Shown: piece after piece, positions 43,945-55,017 of the stretch
Layout of the letters: the number at the start of each line of letters is the position of its first letter
How positions within the stretch are numbered: the first letter of the stretch is position 1
Assembly (NCBI RefSeq): GCF_000346465.2
Contig: NC_034011.1
Location: forward strand, 12,811,450-12,875,449
Direction: 5' to 3'
Length of the DNA: 64,000 nucleotides
From: Prunus persica
Lineage: Eukaryota > Streptophyta > Magnoliopsida > Rosales > Rosaceae
Notes under the pieces: model-generated
Told to the model about the DNA's origin: nothing
The model's database searches: none
The model's input: the letters and a program-made list of their open reading frames with translations, nothing else
Program-made: the position numbers and the translations under genes

Positions 43945-44290
43945 ATTGTAATTAAATGAAAACTGCAATGCAGTTTCCGGTTTCCAAAAGTCCAATTTTG
44001 AGTTCTCTTGCTCTTAGGTAGTTCTACTCTTCTCTTGCCCACCTAATTCCTCATCTAGGTAGCTTCTACTCTTTAAATTGGTGAGGTTGAAGACCAAGGA
44101 AAGAGCAAAAATCCAATTGTAATTAAATGAAAACTGCAATGCAGTTTCCAAAAGTCCAATTTTGAGTTCTCTTGCTCTTGGGTAGTTCTACTCTTCTCTT
44201 GCCCACCCAATTCCTCATCTGGGTAGCCTCTACTCTTCAAATTGGTGAGATTGAAGGCCAAGAAAAGAGCAAAAATCCAATTGTAATTAC
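43945..44290. repeat. Tandem duplication, about 172-bp unit, two copies
   Basis: The block ATCCAATTGTAATTA or AATAATTGTAATTAAATGAA ... CCAATTTTGAGTTCTCTTGC ... AATTGGTGAGRTTGAAGRCC occurs twice (about 43945-44110 and 44110-44290) with few changes; a partial third start follows at 44281. Confidence 0.75.
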
Positions 44291-44379
44291 AAAAACTGCA
44301 ATGCAGTTTCCAAAACTGCAATGTAGTTTGTGCAAAACTATAATGCAGAACTTGTATAAAATTTTACTGAACTAAAGCT

Positions 44380-44883
44380 TAAATGGTATTGCAATATCAT
44401 ATGACAGTGATGTCATAAACAACAAGCATCTCTATCCTAAGAACCGCAATATGATTTCAAGTTTCCAAGTCGAAATTGAAAATATAGCTAGAAACAAAAC
44501 AAAATTGAAATATGCATTGCTGCAAACTAAATAATTTAGATAGCAAACTCCACAAGTACAAAGAGAAGGGAATCAAATCAACACTAGCTTAACAACTCAA
44601 TAACCAACAACCTATGGATTACGGGGCAAAACCTCCAATGTATCTCTACCAAGCATAAGAGATGCCTCATCATTTCTGAGGCATCCTAGGCTGCTCAAAA
44701 ATACTCAACCAACAGAAGGTCCAGTCCTACTATCCCACACAATAATAGTAAGAGATGCAGCATACTTTTCTTTATCAAATTTGTACAGTAATAGCCTATC
44801 TTTACCATGTGAGTTTCATTTTTCTATTAATAAACGAACAATTTGCTTATAACGACCAAATTCATTGAATGTAATTGGCATAC
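44380..44883. other. Stretch without genes next to the IDH fragment
   Basis: No ORF of note. A 9-bp-arm hairpin (GATGCCTCA / TGAGGCATC) lies at about 44664-44688. Confidence 0.4.
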
Positions 44884-45030
44884 CATGACATCAAATTGAT
44901 CAGGCTTCGAAACAAGTTGCATGCAGCAGTTGCCCACAATTATTTCCTTATAGTTGATCCCAGGATACTTTGTGGCCACCTCACGACAAGACTCTTAAGA
45001 ACAGGCCATCTCCAAGATTCATATCTTTAC
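44884..45030 (-). pseudogene. Fragment of NAD-dependent isocitrate dehydrogenase regulatory subunit gene
   Basis: The minus strand reads DGLFL, then after a one-base insertion [31 protein letters not shown] and DQFDVMV, ending at ATGG followed by a GTATGCC donor-like site. This matches one exon of the mitochondrial IDH regulatory subunit. No neighbouring IDH exon was found on either side, so it is an isolated copied exon or a remnant. Confidence 0.8.
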
Positions 45031-45215
45031 GCCTATACATCACTATTAGCAAAAATTATCAATTTAACGAAGTAAAATTCAATACAAACAATGTGACTAT
45101 TTACAAATTTACACAAACACAAGGAAATAAAAAGAATTAACAACAACTACGCAGATTATAACAGCATCACAGAATCTAGAGCAAGAAAAAAGTCATTTTC
45201 CAACTATCGACAATT

Positions 45216-45600
45216 ATGAAGAAGAAATTGCATAAACATAAATACCTCAAAATCAATACAATTCATAGCCCCCCAATAACGACCTTAACGGGAGAGAGCT
45301 ACAACAAAGAAGGAAGAACTAGACAGAGAGAACTGCTTCTCTCTGGAATCAGCCCTCTTCCGCTGGAACTGGCCACCACCAATGACGCGCCGTATAGATT
45401 CGCAACCACTTTGTCGTTGCCGGAAAACAAGTCTACCTCCAAAGCTGAGCCAGGACTAGCCCTGCCAGAGCTTCTTGTTGCGGCCAAGCTCAGGCTTTAC
45501 TTCGGAGCAGACTCGTTGCGAGAAAGAAGAGAGAGAGCTTTCGGCGTGATGTCGTAGAGAGAGAGAGAGATCTGATTTTGTGCTTTTATACAAATGGGTA
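45216..45600 (-). promoter_or_regulatory. Orphan promoter and leader of an unknown plant gene
   Basis: On the minus strand TATAAAAGCAC (about 45580-45590) is followed by CTCTCTCTCTC and CT-rich leader sequence, a typical plant core promoter with a pyrimidine initiator. Downstream sequence is GC-richer than its surroundings and has a short open frame (AATRSSGRASPGSALEVDL) without an ATG in frame. The gene it belonged to is not recognised. Confidence 0.4.
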
Positions 45601-45965
45601 AAATTGTATTTTTATCCTTTATAATTTAGACAAGCCCAACGAATCTGGGCTTCCTTTGGCCAAATCTAAAACAAAATTGGATTCCTATGTATCAAAACCT
45701 AAACATAATTACTATATGTCTCAAATCCTAATTTGTAAAGATTTTTATGTCTAATACCTAATTTTTCTTTTATATTTAGCAATGAAGAAAGTAGAATGTG
45801 ATAAAATTAGAACAGAAAAATTGGATTTCTAATTCTTGGGCTATATGTTCATACTTAATTATGGACCTATGATTTTCAGAGTATATTGTATTTATTATTG
45901 AAAATAAAGTGAAACAATGGTACGTTTCAAAAGGAAATATTTTTGCTCACAACTTTAATCTTAGA

Positions 45966-47540
45966 TGTACATATACTCTGTTTAGGCCCAAATTCGGCAC
46001 GCCCAAGACCAAAAGACAGGCCCATGATAAAATTGTCTGCCCATCCCAGAGACTTGAGAAAAACAAAAATAAGATCCAGACAGATTGGGCTTCACACCAA
46101 GAATGTTGAAAATAAAGCCTCAGCCCAAAGAAAGCCCAAATATGGAAACTTGCGAAATAGGCTTCAAAGATCAGCCCATAATTTTTGTAAAGTTCAAGAC
46201 CCAAAGGATCAAAGACACACCCACGTGATTGCCTCAACTTTGGAAAAGTCAGCATTTCCAACTAAAGTTTAAAAATGTGAGAGGGACGTCTCTGAAACAC
46301 TGCCAATTGAAGATCAAAAACCCATCTGTGTTCGAGATTTTGCTACAAATCAATACATCATTTCCTAAGGAATTCACGGATCACGCCTTCTAAAGTTAGA
46401 ACGGGAAACAGGGAACCACTCAGAAAATACAAAAGAAAAAGAGCCAAACCGCCATAAAAAGCCCACAACAGACGGTGGCGTTGGTTGAATTAGAAAGATG
46501 CCACCCAGGAAACCAGGGAAGAGACTGTTTTTAGGAGTTGACTGCTCAGAACCTATCCGCTTTGATTGATAAGAAACCCTTCTTACTTTACATTATAAGA
46601 GATCTTTTTGCCGCCCATTATTTAGAATTAAGAATTACCTCCTTAAGAGGGTCTCTTATAAAAACGAAAGTAGGCAAAGAAACAAAGGACACTCAATTCA
46701 TCAATCAATCAAAAAAACAAACAAGAAAAAGTTCACTTGGATCCCAAGAGAAAAACAGCTTTAGATCAGAATGCCAAAGTTCAGACTTAGAAAATAAGTC
46801 TTCTGAAAGCGAGATCCTTCTCGTTACAAATTTGGTTCAGCAAAAGCCAAGACAAACATAGTTTGAGTTTTCACCAATATGAAAACCTCAACAAATTTTA
46901 CAGCATAGTTCCAGCTTGCTAAATCCTCGAGAATAGCCACTTCTGTCCCTTCAAACTGACGAAGCTGCAGTTCTGCCCGCTCAAAAGTCTCCCAAGGCTT
47001 GAAGTAGATTGTAGCTCTGCCAAAATTGAACTTTGGTATCGATTTACAGCTGAAGCCAAGCAGCCAAAGTTGTTGACAGCACAGTCCAGCACAGACATAC
47101 CCAGTCCAGCCCGGATCAGAAGTTTCTACCCAGGCAGAAATGGGATTCCAGCCATCTTTTTGTCTTTCTAGAGTTGATTTCTCCTTTCTTAATTTTGTAA
47201 AAGGCAGTTCTGCCTGAAACAGTATTTTATTATTATCTATTCTGGCCAGAACAACCATTTGATACTGAGATAAATTATGAAAGTCCTCACCAGTCTGAGG
47301 CAAGAAAAGAACTTACTTGGGAGATATTCCTCACCCAAATTCACAATCATTTGTTTTAGAAGTCAGTAACTTGAGGCGCAAGTTATCCAATCTAAAAATA
47401 AGTCTGCTAGAATTTACATTGCTAGCAGTGGCACGCTCGCACACCAAAGAAAGCTGACTTGTCGACCAACAAGTGGTCTCCAAGCCAGTGGGGAACTTCG
47501 CCCTTCCACCTCAGGAGTAAAACACGAAAACGGGTGAACA
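45966..47540 (+). repeat. 5' LTR of element 3
   Basis: The inner end is fixed by the primer-binding site at 47542; the outer end TGTACA matches the lone LTR at 11186. It contains a long minus-strand ORF (46824-47303). Confidence 0.82.
46824..47303 (-). CDS. ORF inside the 5' LTR of element 3, antisense to gag-pol
   Basis: 159 codons open on the minus strand (MPQTGEDFHNLSQYQMVVLA, then EVFILVKTQTMF near the end). The same frame is open in the 3' LTR (56946-57428), as expected for near-identical LTRs, and traces remain in the lone LTR, where it is broken by stops. There is no recognised domain. A GTAAGT and a CCTCAG lie close together just upstream, so it may be an exon of an antisense transcript rather than a free-standing gene. 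It could also be chance. Confidence 0.35.
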   Translation of the reverse strand: MPQTGEDFHNLSQYQMVVLARIDNNKILFQAELPFTKLRKEKSTLERQKDGWNPISAWVETSDPGWTGYVCAGLCCQQLWLLGFSCKSIPKFNFGRATIYFKPWETFERAELQLRQFEGTEVAILEDLASWNYAVKFVEVFILVKTQTMFVLAFAEPNL

Positions 47541-47541
47541 A

Positions 47542-47560
47542 TTTGGCACGCCCGGTGGGA
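47542..47560 (+). other. Primer-binding site of element 3
   Basis: TTTGGCACGCCCGGTGGGA immediately after the LTR end; different from elements 1 and 2, so a different primer tRNA is likely. Confidence 0.7.
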
Positions 47561-47607
47561 TTTCTCAGTATACATGCTCTGACAGAATCATTCACAGATT
47601 TACAAAT

Positions 47608-50600
47608 ATGGAGAAAAACAAGATGGTTCTCAGGGAAGGCCTCGAGTCAGAAGAAAGCGATGCTAGGCAATCTGCCTACGGCAGTACAGGAAGTAGACGT
47701 TCCAGGACTGGCTCCAAAAGGATGAATCAAATACAGGAGTCAGTACTTCGACAAGAAATCACAGTGCAAAGGAGCCAGGACACTCTCAATAACATGACAG
47801 CCATGATGCAATGGCAGGTTAACAGACAGTTCCGGAAGGACCGAGAATCCGCCATGGCCAGAATTCCAAACCCGGATCCTATACTCCAGCAGTTAGATCT
47901 CCCGTATGGCCCTCCGCCAGGATTAATGTGGCCATACCAGGAAAATCCCCTAGTTGCACAGATGGCTGGAATGCCAGACCACAGAGAAATCCAGGCTGGC
48001 CCGAGGGAAAGAGCCCTTCCTAATCAAGGACATGAAGCTCCAGCTCAACCAGATAACCTGGCACTGGCTCAGAACCAGCCAGAACCTCAGCCCGTTCCAC
48101 CTCATGTGGCCCCACATGATCAACCTTTGGCGCTTCTGCCTGAACCACCGGCAGTATTGCCATATAGACCCAGAAGGATGGACCCTAATCCATTCCCTCC
48201 ACTTGCAAGAGGGAGGAGAGGCCGAGGAGGGAACAACCTTTTTGCTAATCATGACAGAAATAGACCGGGGGCAAACTGGAGGAATCATCCAGAAGTCGAA
48301 GAGCAGGAAGAACACAGGGAGGAAGTTCCACCCAGACCACACAGAGCAGAACCCAGGTTTGATTACGTTCAGCCAGAGCAGGGACAAAATTTTTCCCCCG
48401 ACAATGCTCTGAATGACATAGGAGCATTGCAAAGAATGATCAGAGAAATCATGGAGCCCGAGGCTAGAAGAGGGGAAAGGCCTACTTACAGAAAGCCATA
48501 CCCAGCCTATATCGATCAAATACCGTTGTCTCCAGGTTTCAAAGTACCAAACTTCACTCTGTTCAATGGGGAGGACCCCCATGCTTCTTCAGTTGAACAT
48601 ATAGGCAGGTTCTCCGTCCAATGCATAGCTATCGAGAACAACCCTCTGCTGAAACTAAGGCTTTTCGGCAATTCTCTCTCTGGACAAGCTTTTACCTAGT
48701 ACACCAGCCTGCCAGCTAACTCTGTTCAAACCTGGGAACAGATGGAAAATGTCTTCCATGACTACTATTACAGGATTCAGCCAGAAGTCACCATCAGTGA
48801 TCTAGCTGCCCTCAAGCAAAGTGAAGATGAACCGGCCCAAGATTTCATAACCAGGTTCAGAAAGCTCAAAATGAAGTGCCGAATCCCCATGGAAGAAAGA
48901 CACTTCATCCAGATGGCCCAAGCCGCCCTTAAAATCTCTCTCAGGAAGAGGTTCGACGGGATATTATTCGGAGATCTGGCAGAACTGGCTGATAAGGCAT
49001 CCAAATATGAGGAGTTACTCAGGGAAGAACAGCAAAGGAGGAACTCCTCCAAAGGTACATACTATAAAACCCCTTCTTCTTCAGTCCACCTGATCGAGGT
49101 GGAATCACAAGAAGATGCAGAAGAATCAGAAGAGAAAGAGGTTTCAGTGGCGGAAATGGCAAAACTAAAACATCCCATTAGTTGCAAAGCCCTCACAAAG
49201 CCACCTAAAGACCAAAAGCCACCACCATTCACAGGAGGATTCGTTCCAAACAAGCCAACACAAAACAAGGTTTACTCTTTTGACTTAACCAAGGTTGATG
49301 CCTTGTTCGACGAAATGCTACTGCAGAAGGCAATAGAAACGCCTCACAGAATACCGAAGCCGGAAGAACTCAAGGGCAGACAGTACTACAGGTGGCACAA
49401 CTCTTGGAACCATTCTACCAATAGTTATGTGGTTTTTAGGTACGTGATACAAGAAGGGATAACGGCAGGAAGGTTGAAACTAGCAGAAAAACCACCATCG
49501 GTCACAACGGATCCTTTTCCTCAACCTCAAGTCAATATGGTCAACTTAAATTGGCCAGAACAAAGGAAAACTGAGCCAATCACAGATGCTGGTTGCAGCA
49601 GAGGCAGAAGAGTCATAAGGGAGACCAGTCAAATACCAAAAGCGACCATCTCGGCTGGGGTACTGCTCTGCAGTAGGTGCAATTGTGAAACAGAGCTAGA
49701 GGTGGTTCTAGACAGACAAAATCAGCCCACACCTAGTGTCTTTGACAGGATTGGAACCTCATCCCGAGACAAAACAAGGCAGAAGAGCTGTCTTAGGCCT
49801 ACACAGTACAGCGAGGGGAGGATGGAGCAACCCAGAAAGGAAACACCAGTCAAGACACCCGGAAACGAAAGACCCTTGGCAACGATCATAGAAGGGAGAT
49901 GGTATTCCGTAGGAAGAAGCGGTAGACCGACTCTGGAGCTAACCAGAACTCAGAAAAGGAGGATCCAGAGGCAATACTGCACATATCTTAAGAGCCAAGA
50001 TAATACGCAGGTACGTTCACAACCCAGTTCTGCCAGGAAAGGAAAAAACCCTGAAATACTTCCCCAGACAGAACAGAAAGCTTGCCAGTCAAGGGAATTG
50101 CTGAAAACAGAACCACCAGCCAGGTCTCCTATCCATGTAGTCTCGTCGTCCAGCAGTCGTCCTGACACCACGCAGACACCAGAGAAATCCGGGTCTACCC
50201 CGTTACAAGGAAAAGATGACTACACTGAGGAATATGAAGAAGAGCAATTGGACTATGAACCTTCTGCAGATGATCAGAAAGAGCCCCTCGAAGTACCAAA
50301 ACAGGATGACTGGACGGAAGAATACGGGGAAGAATTAATGGAATTTGGTGAAGAATTGGACCCAGAAACAGAAGCTTTTGGCGCAGAGTTAGAAGACCTC
50401 CTACAGGGTGATCTGGGAATTAACATGGTATTCATCCTACCAGGTAAATTCAGGGCTGCCGAAGGACAAGAAAGCACTCTGGAAGGAGATGTTTTCTCTC
50501 AGGAAAGCTTTGAATGTAGATTGGCAGAAGCAGAGGAGCCACTAGAACCACAAGCAAACAACCCCAGGACAGGCAGAACAGCCAATAAACCAGCTACAGA

Positions 50601-51225
50601 GCAACTTTGTTTCTCCAAGCCAACCAGAGAAATGGCAAATCACCTCAGACCTTTGTTTATAACGGCAAATCTTGGGGGTATTCCTATTTCCAAGATCATG
50701 GTAGATGGAGGTGCAGCCATTAATCTATTACCTCACAGAATGCTGATCAGGTTGGGCAGGACAGAGAAAGATCTGATTCCAACACGATTGACCGTCACCA
50801 ACTTCGCTAGGGGCATCACCAAAATACATGGCATCTTAGACGTAGATGTCATAGTCGGAAGCAAAGAGTTGAAAATAGCATTCTTTGTTATAGACACTAC
50901 TTCCACCACCTACAATGCACTACTTGGCAGGGATTGGATTCACCAGAGCCTTTGTATTCCTTCCACCCTCCACCAGCAGTTAGCACTGTGGAATGAAGAA
51001 GGCTGCATGGAGATTATAGAGGCCGACCCACGGCCATTCCTGCCCTCTGCCATGTGCTTTGAAGCAAGGTATTATCATGATGACCTCGGTCCTTTCACTT
51101 TCCTTGGAGTCAATCAGAACGGCCGTCCACATGGTGTCACGGCCCAAAGACTCATCGAAGAAGGTTTAGCCAGTTCTCTGGAGGACTGGAATAGACCTTT
51201 TTGTGCTGAACTTCCAGAACTCTGA
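47608..51225 (+). pseudogene. gag: Element 3 gag and protease, one TAG inside
   Basis: ATG 47608 (MEKNKMVLREG). Gag capsid-like motifs are FKVPNFTLFNGEDPHASSVE and FGNSLSGQAFT, then a TAG at 48697-48699 where relatives have Trp, and the same frame resumes (YTSLPANSVQTWEQMEN, DEPAQDFITRFRKLK). A long acidic linker follows (residues about 500-600 of the second part), then the aspartic protease with DGGAA in place of DTG (KIMVDGGAAINLLP) and the downstream LLGRDWI. The frame ends at TGA 51223-51225, which overlaps the ATG of pol (TGATG). Without the single TAG, gag-protease would be open over its whole length. Confidence 0.88.
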
Positions 51226-54200
51226 TGTTTAGTCCCAATCAACTGGACAAGGATCGAGCTGCAACAATCCGATCCATCACAAAAAGATTGTTGATATACT
51301 GGGGAGAAAGGAGGCTTTTCATACAGAATCCAGCCATCAATATGGCAGAATTCACCCATGAAAGCACAAAAGAACAAGAGGAGGAAATTTTACAGGAGGA
51401 AGTATTAGATTTTGCACCAGTAGCACTGGATGACTCCCTGCCAGAAGTAGAGGATCCTCTACAGGAGATAAACTTAGGGACAGAAGAGGATCCAAGGCCT
51501 ACTTTCATCAGCACACTTTTGAAGGAGCCACTCAAGACTGAACTCATGGCACTTTTGCAGGAGTTCAGAGATTGTTTTGCCTGGCATTACCACGAAATGC
51601 CAGGATTGGACAGACAGTTAGTAGAGCATAAGCTGCCAATTAAAGATGGCTACCTTCCAGTCAAACAGGCCAGAAGAAGAATGTCTATGGACGCAGAACT
51701 AAAGGTCAAAGAAGAGATAGAAAGGCTGCTCAAGGCAGGATTCATCAGGCCAGCCGTCTATGCCGATTGGTTAGCAAATATTGTACCTGTTCTCAAAAGA
51801 AAAACAGGGGTAGTTAGAATCTGCGTGGATTACAGAAATCTGAATGAGGCATCTCCTAAAGACGAATATCCTATGCCAATGGCAGACATGCTAGTAGATG
51901 GAGCTGCTCATAACCAGATGCTATCTTTCATGGACGGCAATGCAGGTTATAACCAGATTATGATGGCAGAACAGGACGTCCACAAGACAGCCTTTATGTG
52001 TCCAGGACATATAGGTGCTTTCGAATATACTGTAATGCCCTTCGGTTTGAGGAATGCAGGGGCCACCTACCAAAGGGCAATGAATTCTATTTTTCATGAT
52101 ATGATAGGACATTCCTTGGAAGTATACATAGATGACGTGGTGATTAAATCCCCCGAGGAAGGAAACCACGTAGCAAGCCTAAAAAAGGCATTCCTAAGAA
52201 TGAGGCAACACAAACTAAAAATGAACCCTAAAAAATGTGTTTTTGGAGTCCAAGCAGGAAATTTCTTAGGATTCTTGGTCCACCAGAGAGGTATAGAGGT
52301 TGACAGAAATAAAGCAAAATCCATCATAGAAGCTCTACCACCTCGGAACAAGAAGGAACTTTAAAGTCTCTTAGGGAAAATCAATTTTCTAAGGAGATTC
52401 ATATCCAATTCTGCAGGAAAAATCCAACCTTTTTCTTCCCTGTTAAGGCTGAAGCAGGAACAGACATTCAAATGGGAAGAACAGCACCAACAGGCTTTCC
52501 AGGAAATAAAGCATTACCTCTCAAACCCACCAGTTCTGTCCCCGCCAAAAAGAGGCAGACCACTCAAGCTTTATGTATCTGCATCAGAAGTATCCATTGG
52601 AAGTCTTTTAGTTCAAGACAACAAAGAAAGAAAGGAACAAGCAGTCTATTATCTAAGCAGAACATTAACAGAAGTAGAGAGAAGGTATTCCGCAATAGAA
52701 AGGCTCTGCCTGGCCTTGTATTTTACTGCTGTAAAGCTCAGGCACTACATGCTGCCACATACTATCTACATCATTGCCAAAACAGACTTAATCAAATACA
52801 TGCTAACGAGACCAATGCTGAGGGGCAAAATTGGGAAATGGACTTTGGCTTTGACAGAATTCACCTTCAGGTATGTCCCCTAGAAAGCTGTCAAAGGACA
52901 AGCTGTGGCAGACTTCTTGGCAGATCACCCGGGAGAGGAAATTGAAAACATGGATTCTTTGGACATAGCAAATGCAGATCTGCTAACTAGAGCTCATGTT
53001 TGCCTTAACAATCCAATCTACTCGATTCATCTCACACCGTGGAAATTATATTTTGATGGATCAAAGACAGATAAGGCTTCAGGAGCAGGGATTGTTCTGG
53101 AGGAACCATTAGGGGTCAGACATTGCTATTCCTTCCAGCTAGATTTCCAATGCACCAACAACAGGGCCGAGTATGAGGCTTTGATTATAGGGCTCGAGAT
53201 GTTGGTAGAATTAGGAGTCCAGTCCGTGGAGATCTTGGGAGATTCCATGCTTGTCCTAAAACAGATTGCTGGAGAATATAAGTGTCTGAATCCTTCTCTG
53301 GCTGTATATCTAGTAGCAGCTAGAAATCTGCTAACAGAATTTAGAGAAGCTACTTGGGAGCACATCCCAAGGGAGGAAAACTTTGCAGCCAATGAACTGG
53401 CTCAGGTGGCATCAGGCATACAAATGCCTTAAGACTGCGTCCAAAGGATCATCAAGATAGGAAGGAAAAGTCTACCATCTGTTTTGACTAGAGGAATGGA
53501 GATAGAAGTCAATTCTGCCTTGATCACTGAAGATGATTGGAGGGAGCCTATCATGACTTACTTACGATATCCCACTCTGCCCTCTAAGAAAAGAGTCAGA
53601 ATCATGGCTACAAACTACCTCATGTGGAATGAAGATTTGGTCCGAAAAAGTAAGGATGAGGTACTATTAAGGTGCCTCGGGAAGACAGAATACATGAAAG
53701 TCATGGGAGAAACCCATGAGGGGATCTGTGGAGCTCACCAAGGGGGAAGGAAGATGTGCTGGTTAATCAGAAGGTATGGCTACTTCTGGCCAACCATGAT
53801 GAAGGATTGCATCAACTATTCCAAAGGATGTGAGGCCTGTCAAAGGCACGGCCCAATCCAGCAGGCCCCTTCGGTTCCCATGAACCCAGTAGTAAAACCA
53901 TGGCCTTTTAGGGGATGGGCAATGGATCTCATTGGCAAGATCTATCCAGCCAGCAACCAGCAGCATTGTTTCATTATTGTTGCTACAGACTACTTCACCA
54001 AATGGGTGGAGGCCAAGCCAGTAAAAACCACAACATCTCAAGAGATCATCACCTTCATAGAAGAACAGATCATACAAAGGTTTGGCATTCCAGAATCAAT
54101 CACAACTGATAGGGGTTCTTCTTTCATATCTAGGGACATGCTAGATATGGCAGAAACATTCAAGTTCAAACTGCTTCAATCTACTCCTTACTATGCTCAA

Positions 54201-54833
54201 GCTAATGGACAGGCAGAGTCAAGTAACAAGGTGATTATCAATATCATCAGAAAAATGCTAGAGAAGAATCCAAAGCAGTGGCATGAGAAGTTATCAGAAA
54301 CTTTGTGGGCATACAGAACTTCAAAAAGAGAAGCAACTGGGATGACCCCCTATGCTCTAACCTACGGCCATGATGCAATTCTTCCCATGGAGATAGCAGT
54401 CCAGTCTCTTAGAATTGCTCACCAGCACGGTCTCATTGGGGAGGATTACTCTCAAGCCATGTTGCTGGAATTGGAAGAATTAGATGCAAGCAGAATTGAC
54501 ACCCTCAACAAACTCTTAGCAGGAAAACAGGCTGTATCAAGGGCCTACAACAGAAGAGTCAGAAACAAGAGTTTTGAAGAGGGAGAGATAGTCTGGAAGG
54601 CAATTCTGCCCCTTGGAGCACACATAGTTGGATATGGGAAATGGTCACCTACGTGGGAAGGCCCTTTTATAATTAACCAAATCCTCGGAATGGGGGCATA
54701 CAGGTTGCAGGACCGAGATGGAGTTGTTCATTTTGCCCCAATCAATGGTAAATGGTTAAAGAAGTTCTATCCAACCATGTGGGATTCGCAGGCTGTACAA
54801 ACAGATCCCGGGATAGAAGAGGAACAAGCTTGA
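51225..54833 (+). pseudogene. pol: Element 3 pol: RT, RNase H, archaeal-type RNase H, integrase
   Basis: Starts at ATG 51225, sharing one base with the upstream stop. RT: WLANIVPVLKRKTG, CVDYRNLNEASPKDEYPMP, FMDGNAGYNQI, FGLRNAGATYQRAM, YIDDVVIKS. RNase H runs to about 52880. The second RNase H reads LYFDGSKTDKASGAG ... NNRAEYEALIIGLE ... ILGDSMLVLKQI. Integrase: HEGICGAHQGG, CEACQ, TDYFTKW, TTDRGSSF, NGQAESSNK, then the C-terminal WEGPF. Three in-frame stops are seen: TAA 52362-52364, TAG at about 52882 and TAA at about 53430. Catalytic residues are otherwise kept. The frame ends at 54833. Confidence 0.9.
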
Positions 54834-55017
54834 CTTTTTTTGAAAAGAATCTTGCTTAGATCTGTTTTTGCTTTAAAGTTGTTTTTGTTTTTACTTTCAA
54901 AGCCGTGTCCGGTTATTGCATCAAGAATAAATAAAAAGCAGTAGAACGCTTTGAAAGCTTATATAAGAATAGCCACCTTCGCGGCAAATTATTCGAACAA
55001 TAGAAGGAAAGAAGAAG
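54834..55017. other. Convergent 3' region of element 3
   Basis: Under 200 bp between the ends of pol and the antisense gene; AATAAATAAAAAG at about 54926 on the plus strand could serve as a polyadenylation signal. Confidence 0.45.

Noticed and set aside
44664..44688. Helitron 3' end hairpin
   Set aside because: The hairpin is followed by TCTTATGC, not CTRR, and no 5' TC end was found.
46499..46570. Similarity of PPRKPGKRLFLGVD in the element 3 LTR to VPRKTLFGVD in the element 1 antisense gene
   Set aside because: Short, and in the opposite orientation relative to pol; may be chance, so not used.
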